A stretch of DNA of 64,000 nt from the NCBI GenBank assembly GCA_003584005.1, contig QXHL01000002.1, forward strand, positions 1-64,000. Reading direction: 5' to 3'. The first letter of the stretch is position 1. Each line of letters opens with the position of its first letter. This document shows, piece after piece, positions 30,717 through 39,719 of this stretch. This DNA comes from Alicyclobacillaceae bacterium I2511. GTDB lineage: Bacteria > Bacillota > Bacilli > Alicyclobacillales > Alicyclobacillaceae. The notes beneath the pieces were generated by a model. It ran no database searches, was not told where the DNA came from, and worked only from the letters and a program-made list of their open reading frames with translations. The position numbers and the translations under genes were made by a program.

Positions 30717-30878
30717 ATGGGCTTTTTCGCCGGACTAGCACGGTTTGTTAAACTTTTGTTAGCCTTAGCAATTTTACTCCTGTTTTTGCGAGCCATCCTC
30801 TGGCCCAGCGCTATAGATTTATTTGTGTTGTTAATTTTGTTTATCGTTCTTATTTCCATGTTTCTTGGGCCGCCGTAA
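30717..30878 (+). CDS. Small membrane protein (53 aa), unknown
   Basis: ATG at 30717 follows AAAGGAG (spacing about nine). The product is almost wholly hydrophobic: FVKLLLALAILLLFLRAILW then AIDLFVLLILFIVLISMFLG, two helices joined by a short turn, ending PP. It resembles many unnamed two-span small proteins of sporeformers, but I cannot assign a family. It stands alone on the plus strand between the valS/ysxE position and spoVID. Confidence 0.7.
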   Translation: MGFFAGLARFVKLLLALAILLLFLRAILWPSAIDLFVLLILFIVLISMFLGPP

Positions 30879-30976
30879 ATCCACATTTGGGGTGAAAGGC
30901 CGTGAAAAAAGCAACGAACAGTGCAGGCATTGAGGGAAATGGCGTTCCACACTCCCAGTTCCCCTGAATCATACAC

Positions 30977-31003
30977 AGGCCGGAGGAAATGTCACTCCGG
31001 CCT
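30977..31003. terminator. Hairpin between convergent genes, possible terminator
   Basis: AGGCCGGAG-gaaatgtca-CTCCGGCCT lies between the convergent 53-aa gene and spoVID. Neither side has a strong T run, so efficiency is doubtful. Confidence 0.5.
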
Positions 31004-31036
31004 CAACAAAATAATAATGAAGATGTGCAGGTAAAT

Positions 31037-32389
31037 CTAAGATGGAATTTGCAAAATCTGTCCAGCAGTCACTGCTCCTGTGGTCAAATGATTAATTTGT
31101 ACCAACTCAGTTTCTGAGCATGCTAACCGTTGTGCCACTGCGGCAACGGTTTCTTGTTCCGTAATAATGAGAAAACGCAAAGCATAGGTTTTTTCCGGAG
31201 CATTAAAGTCGACAAAGGACCAAAGGTTTTCTGACTTTTTCCCTTCTCCTCGCTGTATGTCGTCAGCACTGGGTAGCCATTCATTTCCCGCGTCTGGGCG
31301 TGCATCTGTTTGCTCAGAGATGGGCTCATCCATGCCACTAATTCCTAGATGCACCCGTAGCGCTTCTGGTCCTAATGGATTCTGCCCTGACAAAGGAGAC
31401 GCCATGTGCCCTCCAATTGACGAAGTCCCAGCATGAAAATCCACTTGATGTTGAAAATCGAACTCACTGACTGGGGGTGTGGACGTCGCTTCATCAGACC
31501 AGCCATCGGCCACACTTTGGCTGACTTCACTCCTCTCCACTCCAGAAGTTTCTACAGCTACTGTAGTGCCAGATGTGCTCTCCTCCCCCTCGCCGTCCCC
31601 TATCACCGCTACCGGAGCAGGCTGCTCCACCACCTTGCGGTCTAAGTGCGCTAACTCTGAACGTTCCACTACCTCTTCCTGGGATAGTGGCAATCCACCG
31701 CGAGCTGTACTAACCTGTTCCACTTCTTTAGAATTCTCCATCAATTGTTCCTTTTGTTGTGGTTCTTTCTCAATGTTGCTTTCTGAACTTTCATTCCCAT
31801 CCGGCGAATTTCCACGCGTCAATGCCAAATTTAAGTTGTCCTCTGTTTGTACCCTATCCGTTGTGGACGAGCCAAGGGAAGAATTTTCAGCAGGGCGAGA
31901 AGAGGGTCCCTCCAAAGAACCAACCAATTGCGTACCACACTGAAATTCATATCCTCCATTCCCGTTTAAACCCACGATTGTCAAATCGGTCTCCACATGT
32001 AGCCAGCCATCCCCCACCACATCCATTTCCCACTGGGTAATGCGACTCGCTACGTTAACGAGCCCACGTGGCTGGACGCCGACAGGCACCTTCAACACAA
32101 AGGGCATGCGATAATGAAAGTTTTGTCCCGCCGCTGGCGAGGCAGTATCCAGGCCTGGAAACTGATCTACCCAAGATGAACCCTCCGCCGAATTCACAAA
32201 ATTCCGACTGACATAGCCAGTGAATACAACAGCCCCTTCCAATACATACAAACTCCCTGACTTTTCAAAGGATGTGACTTCCGTAGACACGGTTGCATCT
32301 GCAACCGTGTCCTGGACTAGGACGGAATCAATGAACACGTCTTGGTTGATAGACAAACGAATATGTGCCTGTTTTTCCGACTCGCTCAC
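31037..32389 (-). CDS. spoVID: Spore coat assembly protein SpoVID
   Basis: A 450-residue protein from GTG at 32389, after GGAGGAGGGG; the frame continues to 32464 without a site. The N-terminal 180 residues form the conserved SpoVID domain (HIRLSINQDVFI, VLEGAVVFTGYV), followed by a long acidic low-complexity middle, and a C-terminal LysM domain (TVAAVAQRLACSETELVQINHL ending in QILQIPS). SpoVID guides spore encasement by SafA-dependent coat layers. It follows hemL, the conserved location. Confidence 0.9.
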   Translation of the reverse strand: MSESEKQAHIRLSINQDVFIDSVLVQDTVADATVSTEVTSFEKSGSLYVLEGAVVFTGYVSRNFVNSAEGSSWVDQFPGLDTASPAAGQNFHYRMPFVLKVPVGVQPRGLVNVASRITQWEMDVVGDGWLHVETDLTIVGLNGNGGYEFQCGTQLVGSLEGPSSRPAENSSLGSSTTDRVQTEDNLNLALTRGNSPDGNESSESNIEKEPQQKEQLMENSKEVEQVSTARGGLPLSQEEVVERSELAHLDRKVVEQPAPVAVIGDGEGEESTSGTTVAVETSGVERSEVSQSVADGWSDEATSTPPVSEFDFQHQVDFHAGTSSIGGHMASPLSGQNPLGPEALRVHLGISGMDEPISEQTDARPDAGNEWLPSADDIQRGEGKKSENLWSFVDFNAPEKTYALRFLIITEQETVAAVAQRLACSETELVQINHLTTGAVTAGQILQIPS

Positions 32390-32438
32390 CAGGGGCCCCT
32401 CCTCCGCAAACGGTGCCATACGGTCACACCAAGCCGGA

Positions 32439-32458
32439 ACCCCCCAGATTAGGGGGCT
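32439..32458 (-). terminator. Possible weak terminator after hemL
   Basis: CCCCCT-aatc-tGGGGGG-TT on the minus strand between hemL and spoVID. The T tract is short, so read-through into spoVID is likely. Confidence 0.35.
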
Positions 32459-32516
32459 CTGCATGGTCCACTATGACCCTATGCAACCCCCTAACCCATT
32501 ATGTCGCAAGTTCGAT

Positions 32517-33809
32517 TCAATCAATAATTGCCATGGCTCCTTCAATCGCCTCTTGCGTCTTCGCTAGTTCTGCAGGGCCATGTACCACAGAAACAAACCC
32601 GCTCTCCAACTGAGAGGGTGCTAACATTACACCCTGTGATAGAAGACTTTGGAAAAACAAAGTGTAGAACTTCCGATTTGCTGAGGATGTCTGTGTGTAA
32701 TTAAAAACTGGACCCTCATGAAAAAACAATCCAAACATACCCCCAATGGCGTGACCAAATACTGGAATACCCCGTTTAGTACCCGCAGCGATAAAAGTCT
32801 CTACAAGCTGTTTCCCATAAAACTCCAGACGTTCATACAGAGCCTTCCCTCCATCTTTCAACATCTGCAAAGCTGCCAACCCTGCAGCCATAGCTAATGG
32901 ATTACCTGACAATGTCCCCGCCTGGTACACCGTTCCTTCAGGAGCAATTCGCTGCATTATCTGCCGCCTGCCACCGTAGGCACCGACGGGTAACCCACCT
33001 CCAATTACTTTGCCCATTGTTGTTAAATCAGGATGGATATTAAAACGTTCCTGACCCCCACCCAAGGCAACGCGAAATCCAGTCATCACTTCATCCATGA
33101 TTAACAAGGCCCCATAATCCTGTGTAAGGGTACGTAGACCTGATAAAAATTCATCTTTAGGTAATACACAGCCCATATTGCCAGCAACGGGCTCTACAAT
33201 CACCGCCGCAATTTGCTCTCCCCTAGTCAAAAACAACTCCTTTACTGCGTTTAAATCATTATAAGGGGCAGTCAACGTAGTTTCCGTCGCTCCACGAGGC
33301 ACCCCTGGACTGTCTGGAAGTCCCAATGTAGCTACACCAGACCCTGCCTTCACCAAAAAACTATCCGCATGACCATGGTAGCAACCCTCAAATTTCACAA
33401 TATAATCACGACCTGTGTAAGCGCGAGCCAATCGCAAGGCACTCATCGTGGCCTCTGTACCACTATTAACCATGCGAACAAGTTCTACCGAGGGTACTAA
33501 TTCACAAACCAATGCCGCCATTTGCGTTTCTAAAACAGTTGGTAGCCCAAAACTCGTACCATTCTGAGCTGCTTCCATCACGCTTGCAATAATCGTTGGA
33601 TGCGCGTGCCCCCAAATTAAAGGCCCCCAAGATAAAAGATAGTCCACATACTGTTTACCCTCGATATCATACAGGTAAGGTCCTGCACCACGTTGAGCAA
33701 AAACAGGCACCCCCCCCACAGCACCGAAAGCTCGCACTGGACTGTTAACCCCACCCACGAGGTGTTTTTTCGCGGCAGCAAAAGCCTCATTAGACACTCG
33801 ACCCATCAT
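32517..33809 (-). CDS. hemL: Glutamate-1-semialdehyde 2,1-aminomutase
   Basis: A 430-residue fold type I PLP enzyme that converts glutamate-1-semialdehyde to 5-aminolevulinate. Signatures: GGVNSPVRAF, VNSGTEATMSALRLARAYTG, DEVMTGFRV, and the PLP lysine in MGKVIGGGLPVGAYGG. The start is one of two adjacent ATGs (33809, 33806) after TAGGAGG. Part of the hemAXCDBL cluster. hemL lies 14 to 36 bases after hemB. Confidence 0.96.
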   Translation of the reverse strand: MMGRVSNEAFAAAKKHLVGGVNSPVRAFGAVGGVPVFAQRGAGPYLYDIEGKQYVDYLLSWGPLIWGHAHPTIIASVMEAAQNGTSFGLPTVLETQMAALVCELVPSVELVRMVNSGTEATMSALRLARAYTGRDYIVKFEGCYHGHADSFLVKAGSGVATLGLPDSPGVPRGATETTLTAPYNDLNAVKELFLTRGEQIAAVIVEPVAGNMGCVLPKDEFLSGLRTLTQDYGALLIMDEVMTGFRVALGGGQERFNIHPDLTTMGKVIGGGLPVGAYGGRRQIMQRIAPEGTVYQAGTLSGNPLAMAAGLAALQMLKDGGKALYERLEFYGKQLVETFIAAGTKRGIPVFGHAIGGMFGLFFHEGPVFNYTQTSSANRKFYTLFFQSLLSQGVMLAPSQLESGFVSVVHGPAELAKTQEAIEGAMAIID

Positions 33810-33844
33810 TTTACCTCCTAAGGCATTCACCTGTATTCATCTTC

Positions 33845-34822
33845 TTAGTTATGATCCCAATAGGCGGCTTCCAGTGCATGGTAGGTAAAAACAAAGTCAG
33901 CACCAGCCCGTTTAAATCCAGTCAGCATTTCTTCGACAATTTTTCGTTCATCAATCCATCCCTTAGATGCCGCAGCCTTCACCATGCTGTACTCACCGCT
34001 GACGTTATAAGTTGCCACGGGAATGTCAAATGATTCCTTTACAGCTCGAGTGACATCCAAATAAGCCAGTGCAGGTTTAACCATCAGCATGTCCGCACCT
34101 TCTTCTATGTCGGATGCTGCTTCCCTCAAGGCTTCCCGAATGTTGGCGGAATCCATTTGATAAGAACGTCTGTCTCCAAAAGATGGTGCCGAGTGTGCAG
34201 CTTCTCGGAACGGACCATAAAATGCGGAAGCATACTTTACGGCATAGGAAAGCAGTACGACATCTTGGTACTCCGACACATCTAGAGCCTGTCTAATTGC
34301 GGCTACGCGGCCGTCCATCATATCAGATGGAGCCACTACATCCGCTCCTGCTTGAGCGTGTGAGACAGCTGTTTTAGCCAGCAAAATGAGGCTTTCGTCA
34401 TTCAATACAATGCCATCCCGAACTAATCCACAGTGACCGGTAGGATTATATTGGCATAAGCATACATCTGTCATCACCAAAAGTTCTGGGTTTTCCTGCT
34501 TTGCCGCCCGCACCGCTTCCTGCACAATTCCATGTTCATGATAGGCAGTGCTGCAGAGGTCATCTTTATGTTCTGGCACACCAAACAACAGAATGCCGGG
34601 AATCCCGGCTTTTGACACTTCCCCTACCGCTCGACGAAATTCGTCTAAACCATAGTGAAATACCCCTGGCATGGATTCAATTTCCTCTTTATTGTGCAAA
34701 CCTTCTTGAACAAACATCGGCAAAATCAGGTCTGACACAGACCACCGAGTCTCACGCACCAAGCGACGCATGTTCTCCGAACTCCGTAAACGGCGATGAC
34801 GCGCAAATGAGTTCTCTTTCAT
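33845..34822 (-). CDS. hemB: Porphobilinogen synthase (5-aminolevulinate dehydratase)
   Basis: A 325-residue TIM-barrel enzyme that condenses two 5-aminolevulinates. The zinc ligands are Cys121, Cys123 and Cys131 in DVCLCQYNPTGHCG, so it is a zinc-type enzyme. The Schiff-base lysines are Lys196 (SYAVKYAS) and Lys249 (MLMVKPALAYLD). It follows hemD with about 95 bases between them. The ATG at 34822 follows AAAAGGGGCC. Confidence 0.97.
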   Translation of the reverse strand: MKENSFARHRRLRSSENMRRLVRETRWSVSDLILPMFVQEGLHNKEEIESMPGVFHYGLDEFRRAVGEVSKAGIPGILLFGVPEHKDDLCSTAYHEHGIVQEAVRAAKQENPELLVMTDVCLCQYNPTGHCGLVRDGIVLNDESLILLAKTAVSHAQAGADVVAPSDMMDGRVAAIRQALDVSEYQDVVLLSYAVKYASAFYGPFREAAHSAPSFGDRRSYQMDSANIREALREAASDIEEGADMLMVKPALAYLDVTRAVKESFDIPVATYNVSGEYSMVKAAASKGWIDERKIVEEMLTGFKRAGADFVFTYHALEAAYWDHN

Positions 34823-34916
34823 AAATAAGGCCCCTTTTCATTTAAAGATATCAAGTCAGATTTCTAATTTGACGTAATCGTCCCCATGCAAGTGTCGCAT
34901 GTGCACTTCCTCAGAC

Positions 34917-35729
34917 TCACCAAAATCCTTGCTGAATCGCTGCGATCACTGCCGAAAGCAGCTCTGTGTCGGTGGGATGTTTCGCAACAGCAGCAACCTG
35001 CAACCCCCTGTCTTGTGCGGATTGCATAGTGGTCTTTCCAATACAAGCAAATAAGGTATCGTTCCGAGATTGCAACCGACCTTCTGGATCACTTTGCTGT
35101 AAAGCGAAAACAGCAGATGGACTGAATAACAATACGGCCACTTTAGGCAGAGTCAACAAATGATTTCTCAGTTCCAAGGACCACAGAGATGTATCTGTTC
35201 GGTACACTAGAAGTTCATGTACAGAACAACCCGCTTGATTCAATATGGAAAGCCAGCGTGTATCAGCCATTTGCCCATGTGGCCAGATAAATCGGGCAGG
35301 TGGCGAAACCAAATCCGGCGTACTCACGATGGCATGCGCCAAACTAAGGCTGTCCTTGACGCCTGGCAACTGGCGAATAGGCCAACCCAATTTTTCAGCG
35401 GCTTGCACTGTTGCTTGACCTACCCCGTAAAGAGGGGGCAGTGATTCAGAAAATTTTTGATTTACATGCCTGTCTAAGCGTAATTGCAATCCTCGCACAG
35501 CATTTGCAGATGTCGCAATGATTCCTTGATAATTAGCCATACAGGTCAACTCGGAGTCCCTATATTCACCCTCTAAAAAATGAACCGAAATCAACGGAGC
35601 AATGAGAGGCACCCCCCCCAACAACAAAACTTTCTGAGCAGTGGTTTCGGAAGCCTCCCTATTCCGGGTTAACACGACAGTAATGCCGTGCAACTCAAAA
35701 TTTTTCTTCTCTGCATGCATGGGGTCCAC
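34917..35729 (-). CDS. hemD: Uroporphyrinogen-III synthase
   Basis: About 270 residues, two-domain HemD fold. It closes and inverts ring D of hydroxymethylbilane to give uroporphyrinogen III. The family is poorly conserved; recognisable pieces are VVLTRNREAS, ATSANAVRGLQ, VLLFSPSAVFAL and CIGKTTMQSAQDRG. The start is GTG at 35729 or ATG at 35720. It sits between hemC and hemB and is nearly contiguous with hemC. Confidence 0.92.
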   Translation of the reverse strand: MDPMHAEKKNFELHGITVVLTRNREASETTAQKVLLLGGVPLIAPLISVHFLEGEYRDSELTCMANYQGIIATSANAVRGLQLRLDRHVNQKFSESLPPLYGVGQATVQAAEKLGWPIRQLPGVKDSLSLAHAIVSTPDLVSPPARFIWPHGQMADTRWLSILNQAGCSVHELLVYRTDTSLWSLELRNHLLTLPKVAVLLFSPSAVFALQQSDPEGRLQSRNDTLFACIGKTTMQSAQDRGLQVAAVAKHPTDTELLSAVIAAIQQGFW

Positions 35730-35732
35730 ACC

Positions 35733-36641
35733 TTACTCCGTTAGCAAATTTAGGGCCCCTTGTGATTTGAGCGAATGGGCCACCTGTAGTCCCAGCGAAT
35801 GTGGGTCTTGACCGCTTGCTTTTGCGGTCAGTAGACTTTGCCCATCCAGACTAGCAACGAGCCCGTTCATAAACCATGTGTCTCCCTGACGGACACAGTA
35901 ACCTGCAAGGGGTACCTGACAACTGCCATTCAAAGAAGTCAACAAAATTCGTTCCGCTAACGCGGACATTGCCGTGAATTCGTCATTCAAGGGGGCCAAT
36001 AAGTTTATTAAATTTTTATCCACACTCCTCACTTCAATGGCCAAAGAACCCTGGCCAATCGCTGGCAAACATACCTCCACAGGCAGGTACTCGCTGATTT
36101 TGTCAGCCAATCCCATGCGCCTTAACCCAGCAGCAGCTAGAATTACGGCATCCACCTCCCCTGTAGCAACCTTTCCCAGACGAGTCTCTACATTCCCTCG
36201 TACTGCCGCAAACTGCAGGTCAGGACGAATCCTACGCAATTGTGCAACTCGTCGAACACTAGAAGTTCCGACAACTGCTCCGAATGGTAATTTACTCAAC
36301 ACCCGATTGTTTCGTGAAACGAGTACATCGCGCGGGTCTTCCCGTTTCGGGAAGACCGCTAATTCCAATTCCTGTGCTACCTGTACAGGTACATCTTTCA
36401 AACTGTGTACAGCGAAATCCACCACACCCTGCAACAACAGACTTTCAATTTCTGTAACAAATAAACCCTTACCACCAATTTCCGCAAGAGAAACGTTAAG
36501 TATTCTGTCCCCAGTGGTGACAACTGGCACAATTTCAAAGGTAATATCAGGGTACACCGTCTGCAGTTGAGCGATGACCCAACGGGTTTGGGTCATCGCT
36601 AAGGCACTGCGTCGTGATGCAATACGAATCACACTGGACAT
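35733..36641 (-). CDS. hemC: Porphobilinogen deaminase (hydroxymethylbilane synthase)
   Basis: A 302-residue enzyme from ATG at 36641, which follows GGGGAGG; the longer frame to 36734 would overlap hemX. It polymerises four porphobilinogens on a dipyrromethane cofactor held by Cys241 (LNGSCQVPLAGY). Catalytic Asp83 is in HSLKDVP, and IASRRSALAMTQT and GTSSVRRVAQLR are typical. Three bases separate it from hemD. Confidence 0.97.
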   Translation of the reverse strand: MSSVIRIASRRSALAMTQTRWVIAQLQTVYPDITFEIVPVVTTGDRILNVSLAEIGGKGLFVTEIESLLLQGVVDFAVHSLKDVPVQVAQELELAVFPKREDPRDVLVSRNNRVLSKLPFGAVVGTSSVRRVAQLRRIRPDLQFAAVRGNVETRLGKVATGEVDAVILAAAGLRRMGLADKISEYLPVEVCLPAIGQGSLAIEVRSVDKNLINLLAPLNDEFTAMSALAERILLTSLNGSCQVPLAGYCVRQGDTWFMNGLVASLDGQSLLTAKASGQDPHSLGLQVAHSLKSQGALNLLTE

Positions 36642-36723
36642 GGGAGCCTCCCCACTACAAATTTTCACGCTACAATGTGACAAAGAACGTTGCCGGCTTG
36701 ACAAAAAAGTATGTGCCAACACG

Positions 36724-37536
36724 TTAGATGCCATGATGAACTAAAGAAAAACCATTGATAACTAAAAAATTAAGGATTGTGCCTAAAAAACACACTAAAT
36801 TATACCAGACGAGTCGTCGAGTTCCAAACCCCGGACGATTTCGCAAGAACAAAAAAAAACCATACATCATCCATAAACCCACAGTGGTCAATAATTTGGG
36901 ATCTGTCAAGAGAAATTGGCCAAGAGTCAATTCTCCCCAAATACTTCCAAGCACAATTGAGATTAACAGAAGAGGCAAACCAACTAGAACAGAGCCAAAT
37001 GAATATTTTTCTAATTTAGCCAAAGGCGGCATCTGGAAAAACCAGTGATTCCAACGTTTTTTTCGCAACATCCAATTTTGAGCAAGATACATCAGTGAGA
37101 ACACAAAAGAAAAACAAAAGGCCACATAGCTTGCAAGCCCGAATACGATGTGCAAAACTAGCAAGTCTCCCTGCCGAGCTGTGTAAACCACATGTCCCTG
37201 AAAGCCAAAAGCATCCAGAGCCACAATGGCAAAAGCCACAACATTAGCAAAAAACAAAAATAGGCCAATTGGAAAAAACGCATTGACCACCAGTACGATC
37301 GTTAAAATTAGCCAAGAGATTAACCAGGATACGTCAAATGGAGTATATACCGGTAGAGTGCCAGAGGACCACAGACGATATAAAAAAAATAGTGTCTCCA
37401 AGCAAAAAACTACAAACAACAGTAGAACTCCCGCACGGTTAAAACGCCGTCGTGGTTCAATAGCATCCACAAAGAAAAAAACTAAACTTAGCGCATAAAT
37501 GACTACAAATATGTCAAACAATCCACGTCCAAACAC
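36724..37536 (-). CDS. hemX: HemX/CcsA-type membrane protein
   Basis: A 270-residue protein with about eight membrane helices of the CcsA cytochrome c assembly superfamily. It lies between hemA and hemC as in B. subtilis, where HemX lowers the cellular level of HemA. The start is GTG at 37536. No WWD-type haem-handling motif is evident, which fits the HemX branch rather than a cytochrome c biogenesis protein. Confidence 0.9.
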   Translation of the reverse strand: MFGRGLFDIFVVIYALSLVFFFVDAIEPRRRFNRAGVLLLFVVFCLETLFFLYRLWSSGTLPVYTPFDVSWLISWLILTIVLVVNAFFPIGLFLFFANVVAFAIVALDAFGFQGHVVYTARQGDLLVLHIVFGLASYVAFCFSFVFSLMYLAQNWMLRKKRWNHWFFQMPPLAKLEKYSFGSVLVGLPLLLISIVLGSIWGELTLGQFLLTDPKLLTTVGLWMMYGFFLFLRNRPGFGTRRLVWYNLVCFLGTILNFLVINGFSLVHHGI

Positions 37537-37546
37537 GACTCACCGC

Positions 37547-38965
37547 CTACCGAGGAATCGAATGTGCCGCACCTCCGAGATTTGGTCCTACCACATCACG
37601 GCGCAATACATCCGACCACTGATGAACAAGGTCGGAAAAGCCTAAATCTCTAGCATCAGATTGGGATTCATCATGTGTCTGAAGTTTCCTGTTGTTATTC
37701 AGTATTTCATCTGCAGAAATACCAAACAACTCCGCAAATAGTTTCACCTGTTCCACACCATCCGAAGCAACGGCTAACTCCTTCATATTTTGTATCGGAT
37801 CTCTTAGCAATTGGTTCACAATGCTCATGGTGTGCTTCTGAATGATACGCAATTCTCGTTCATCCAAGTTGGGTAATTTGTGATGTAGACTGTCCATAAT
37901 TGAAGCTTGAATTTGTATTCCTTTTTCTCTCACCGCAGTAATTAATGGAATCACTTCTTGCTCGGATAGCCAATCAGAAAATTCTCGGATGGCTTGATTA
38001 ATCATACCTTGCACAGCCTGCGTCTGACGACGCCGCTCGGTCAAATTAGCTTCCACAACATCTCTTAAATCGTCAATATCATATAAATAAGTATTGGGCA
38101 ATTTGCCTACTCCAGGATCAATGTCCCGCGGAACAGCAATGTCAATCAACACCATGGGTTTAACCCGCCCATGCATGGCCCGAGCAATTTGATGTGAGGA
38201 AAGTACAAAAGATTTGGCGGCAGTGGAACTCAAAACAATATCCACGCCCGACAAAATATTTTGGAATTCTCCCCACGCTACCGCCTGCGCACCAAACTCA
38301 GTTGCTAGTGTCTGCGACCGACTGAGAGTTCGATTGGTGACCCACATTTGCACTGGACCGTTAGACGTTAAGGTTTGCGCCGTCACATACCCGTTCTTAC
38401 CAGCACCAATCAATAAAACCTTTTGCCCGTTAAGGTTCCCAAAAATTTTCTTTGCCAATTGGACCGCAGCATAGCTAATAGATACTGCATTCTGCCCGAT
38501 GGTGGTTTCTGATTGCGCTCGCTTGCCTACCTGTAACGCTCGGCGAAACAGGTTGTCCAGTAAAACCCCCACACTTCCTGCTGCCTTGGCAGTACCGTAT
38601 GCTTGGCGAACTTGCCCCAAAATTTGCGTCTCACCAAGAACCATGGAATCTAAACTGCAGGCTACCTGCATAAGATGTGCCACTGCTTTTTCGCCATGGT
38701 AGACATAAAGAGATTCAGATAAATTCATTTTTTTTGCCCGTGTATCAAACCAAGAACGCAAATAGTCCTCGCCAGCATGCAGTGACGAGACAATCGCATA
38801 AATTTCAGTGCGATTGCAGGTGGACAGAATCACACTCTCAAACAAAGTGTGATTCTGCAGTAATTGAGTATAGATATCACCCAACTCTGTCTCCAGGACA
38901 CTGACCTGTTCCCGCAGAGCCACTGGGCAGGTCTTGTCACTAACTCCAACCACCAAAATATCCAC
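37547..38965 (-). CDS. hemA: Glutamyl-tRNA reductase
   Basis: About 472 residues from GTG at 38965 by family comparison; an upstream GTG at 38989 would add eight residues. It reduces glutamyl-tRNA to glutamate-1-semialdehyde with NADPH, the first committed step of haem synthesis. The catalytic Cys50 is in ILSTCNRTEIYA; the NADPH fold has LLIGAGKNGYVTAQ; a C-terminal helical dimerisation domain follows. The glutamyl-tRNA comes from GltX, encoded at 58903. Confidence 0.96.
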   Translation of the reverse strand: MDILVVGVSDKTCPVALREQVSVLETELGDIYTQLLQNHTLFESVILSTCNRTEIYAIVSSLHAGEDYLRSWFDTRAKKMNLSESLYVYHGEKAVAHLMQVACSLDSMVLGETQILGQVRQAYGTAKAAGSVGVLLDNLFRRALQVGKRAQSETTIGQNAVSISYAAVQLAKKIFGNLNGQKVLLIGAGKNGYVTAQTLTSNGPVQMWVTNRTLSRSQTLATEFGAQAVAWGEFQNILSGVDIVLSSTAAKSFVLSSHQIARAMHGRVKPMVLIDIAVPRDIDPGVGKLPNTYLYDIDDLRDVVEANLTERRRQTQAVQGMINQAIREFSDWLSEQEVIPLITAVREKGIQIQASIMDSLHHKLPNLDERELRIIQKHTMSIVNQLLRDPIQNMKELAVASDGVEQVKLFAELFGISADEILNNNRKLQTHDESQSDARDLGFSDLVHQWSDVLRRDVVGPNLGGAAHSIPR

Positions 38966-39119
38966 TGCATCTTCACTTCTTTCTCTCACCAGAGCCGAAA
39001 ACTTTTACGAATGAATTATAACACCATAAAGAAAGCCAGGTGTGTCCTCCAAATGACAAAATCCTGTCATTGATAAGAATCCGTGTATTTCGTAGTGAAT
39101 TATATCATTAAACACAAAA

Positions 39120-39719
39120 TCATCCTTCCATAAGCCCTCGTTGACGCAGATCCGTTTCAAAAATTACCCACAATTCATCTAGCCCAGTTCGTTTCTCGGC
39201 AGATACTGGTACTACAGGCCATGGACTGTGAAGTACTTGGGCAATTCGGTTGCGCTGATTTATTTGTAAATTTTTACCTATTTTATCCGACTTTGTAGCA
39301 ACCACCAATAAAGAGGCAGACCATTGCTGTAACCACTGGTGAAATTCAATGTCATTTTTCATGGGATCGTGACGAATATCTAATAGATGGACCACTCGAA
39401 CCAAAGGCCCACGATCTGCTAAATAGGATTGAGTCATCCGAGCCAATGAAGCTCGTTCCCGCTGACTGATGGCTGCATAACCATAACCAGGTAAATCTAC
39501 AAAACGAAATTGGCTGTTGATTAGGTAAAAGTTCACCTGTTGAGTTTTCCCAGGTTTACCTGACACCCGTGCAAGATGTTTGCGCCCGGTCAATGCATTC
39601 AATAACGAAGACTTGCCAACATTGCTGCGACCAATAAATGCAATTTCCGGAATCCCATCCTGGGGCCATTGATTGGGACCCACGGCACCCAATTCAAACA
39701 CTGATGAGGTTACTTTCAC
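39120..39719 (-). CDS. engB: Ribosome biogenesis GTPase EngB (YsxC)
   Basis: A 199-residue TRAFAC GTPase: G1 [13 protein letters not shown]3 DLPGYGYA, G4 ATKSDKI. It assists late 50S assembly and is essential in B. subtilis. The GTG start at 39719 overlaps the lonA stop by four bases. The gene ends about 150 bases before the hemA start, as in the clpX-lonB-lonA-ysxC-hemA order. Confidence 0.96.
   Translation of the reverse strand: MKVTSSVFELGAVGPNQWPQDGIPEIAFIGRSNVGKSSLLNALTGRKHLARVSGKPGKTQQVNFYLINSQFRFVDLPGYGYAAISQRERASLARMTQSYLADRGPLVRVVHLLDIRHDPMKNDIEFHQWLQQWSASLLVVATKSDKIGKNLQINQRNRIAQVLHSPWPVVPVSAEKRTGLDELWVIFETDLRQRGLMEG

Noticed and set aside
34856-34900. 14-codon minus-strand ORF after a GAGGAA site between hemD and hemB
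   Set aside because: A leader peptide is conceivable, but there is no attenuator structure or biased codon run; chance is as likely.
35974-36570. 198-codon plus-strand frame opposite hemC
   Set aside because: hemC has intact catalytic motifs; the antisense product is low-complexity Ser/Thr/Arg and has no ribosome site.
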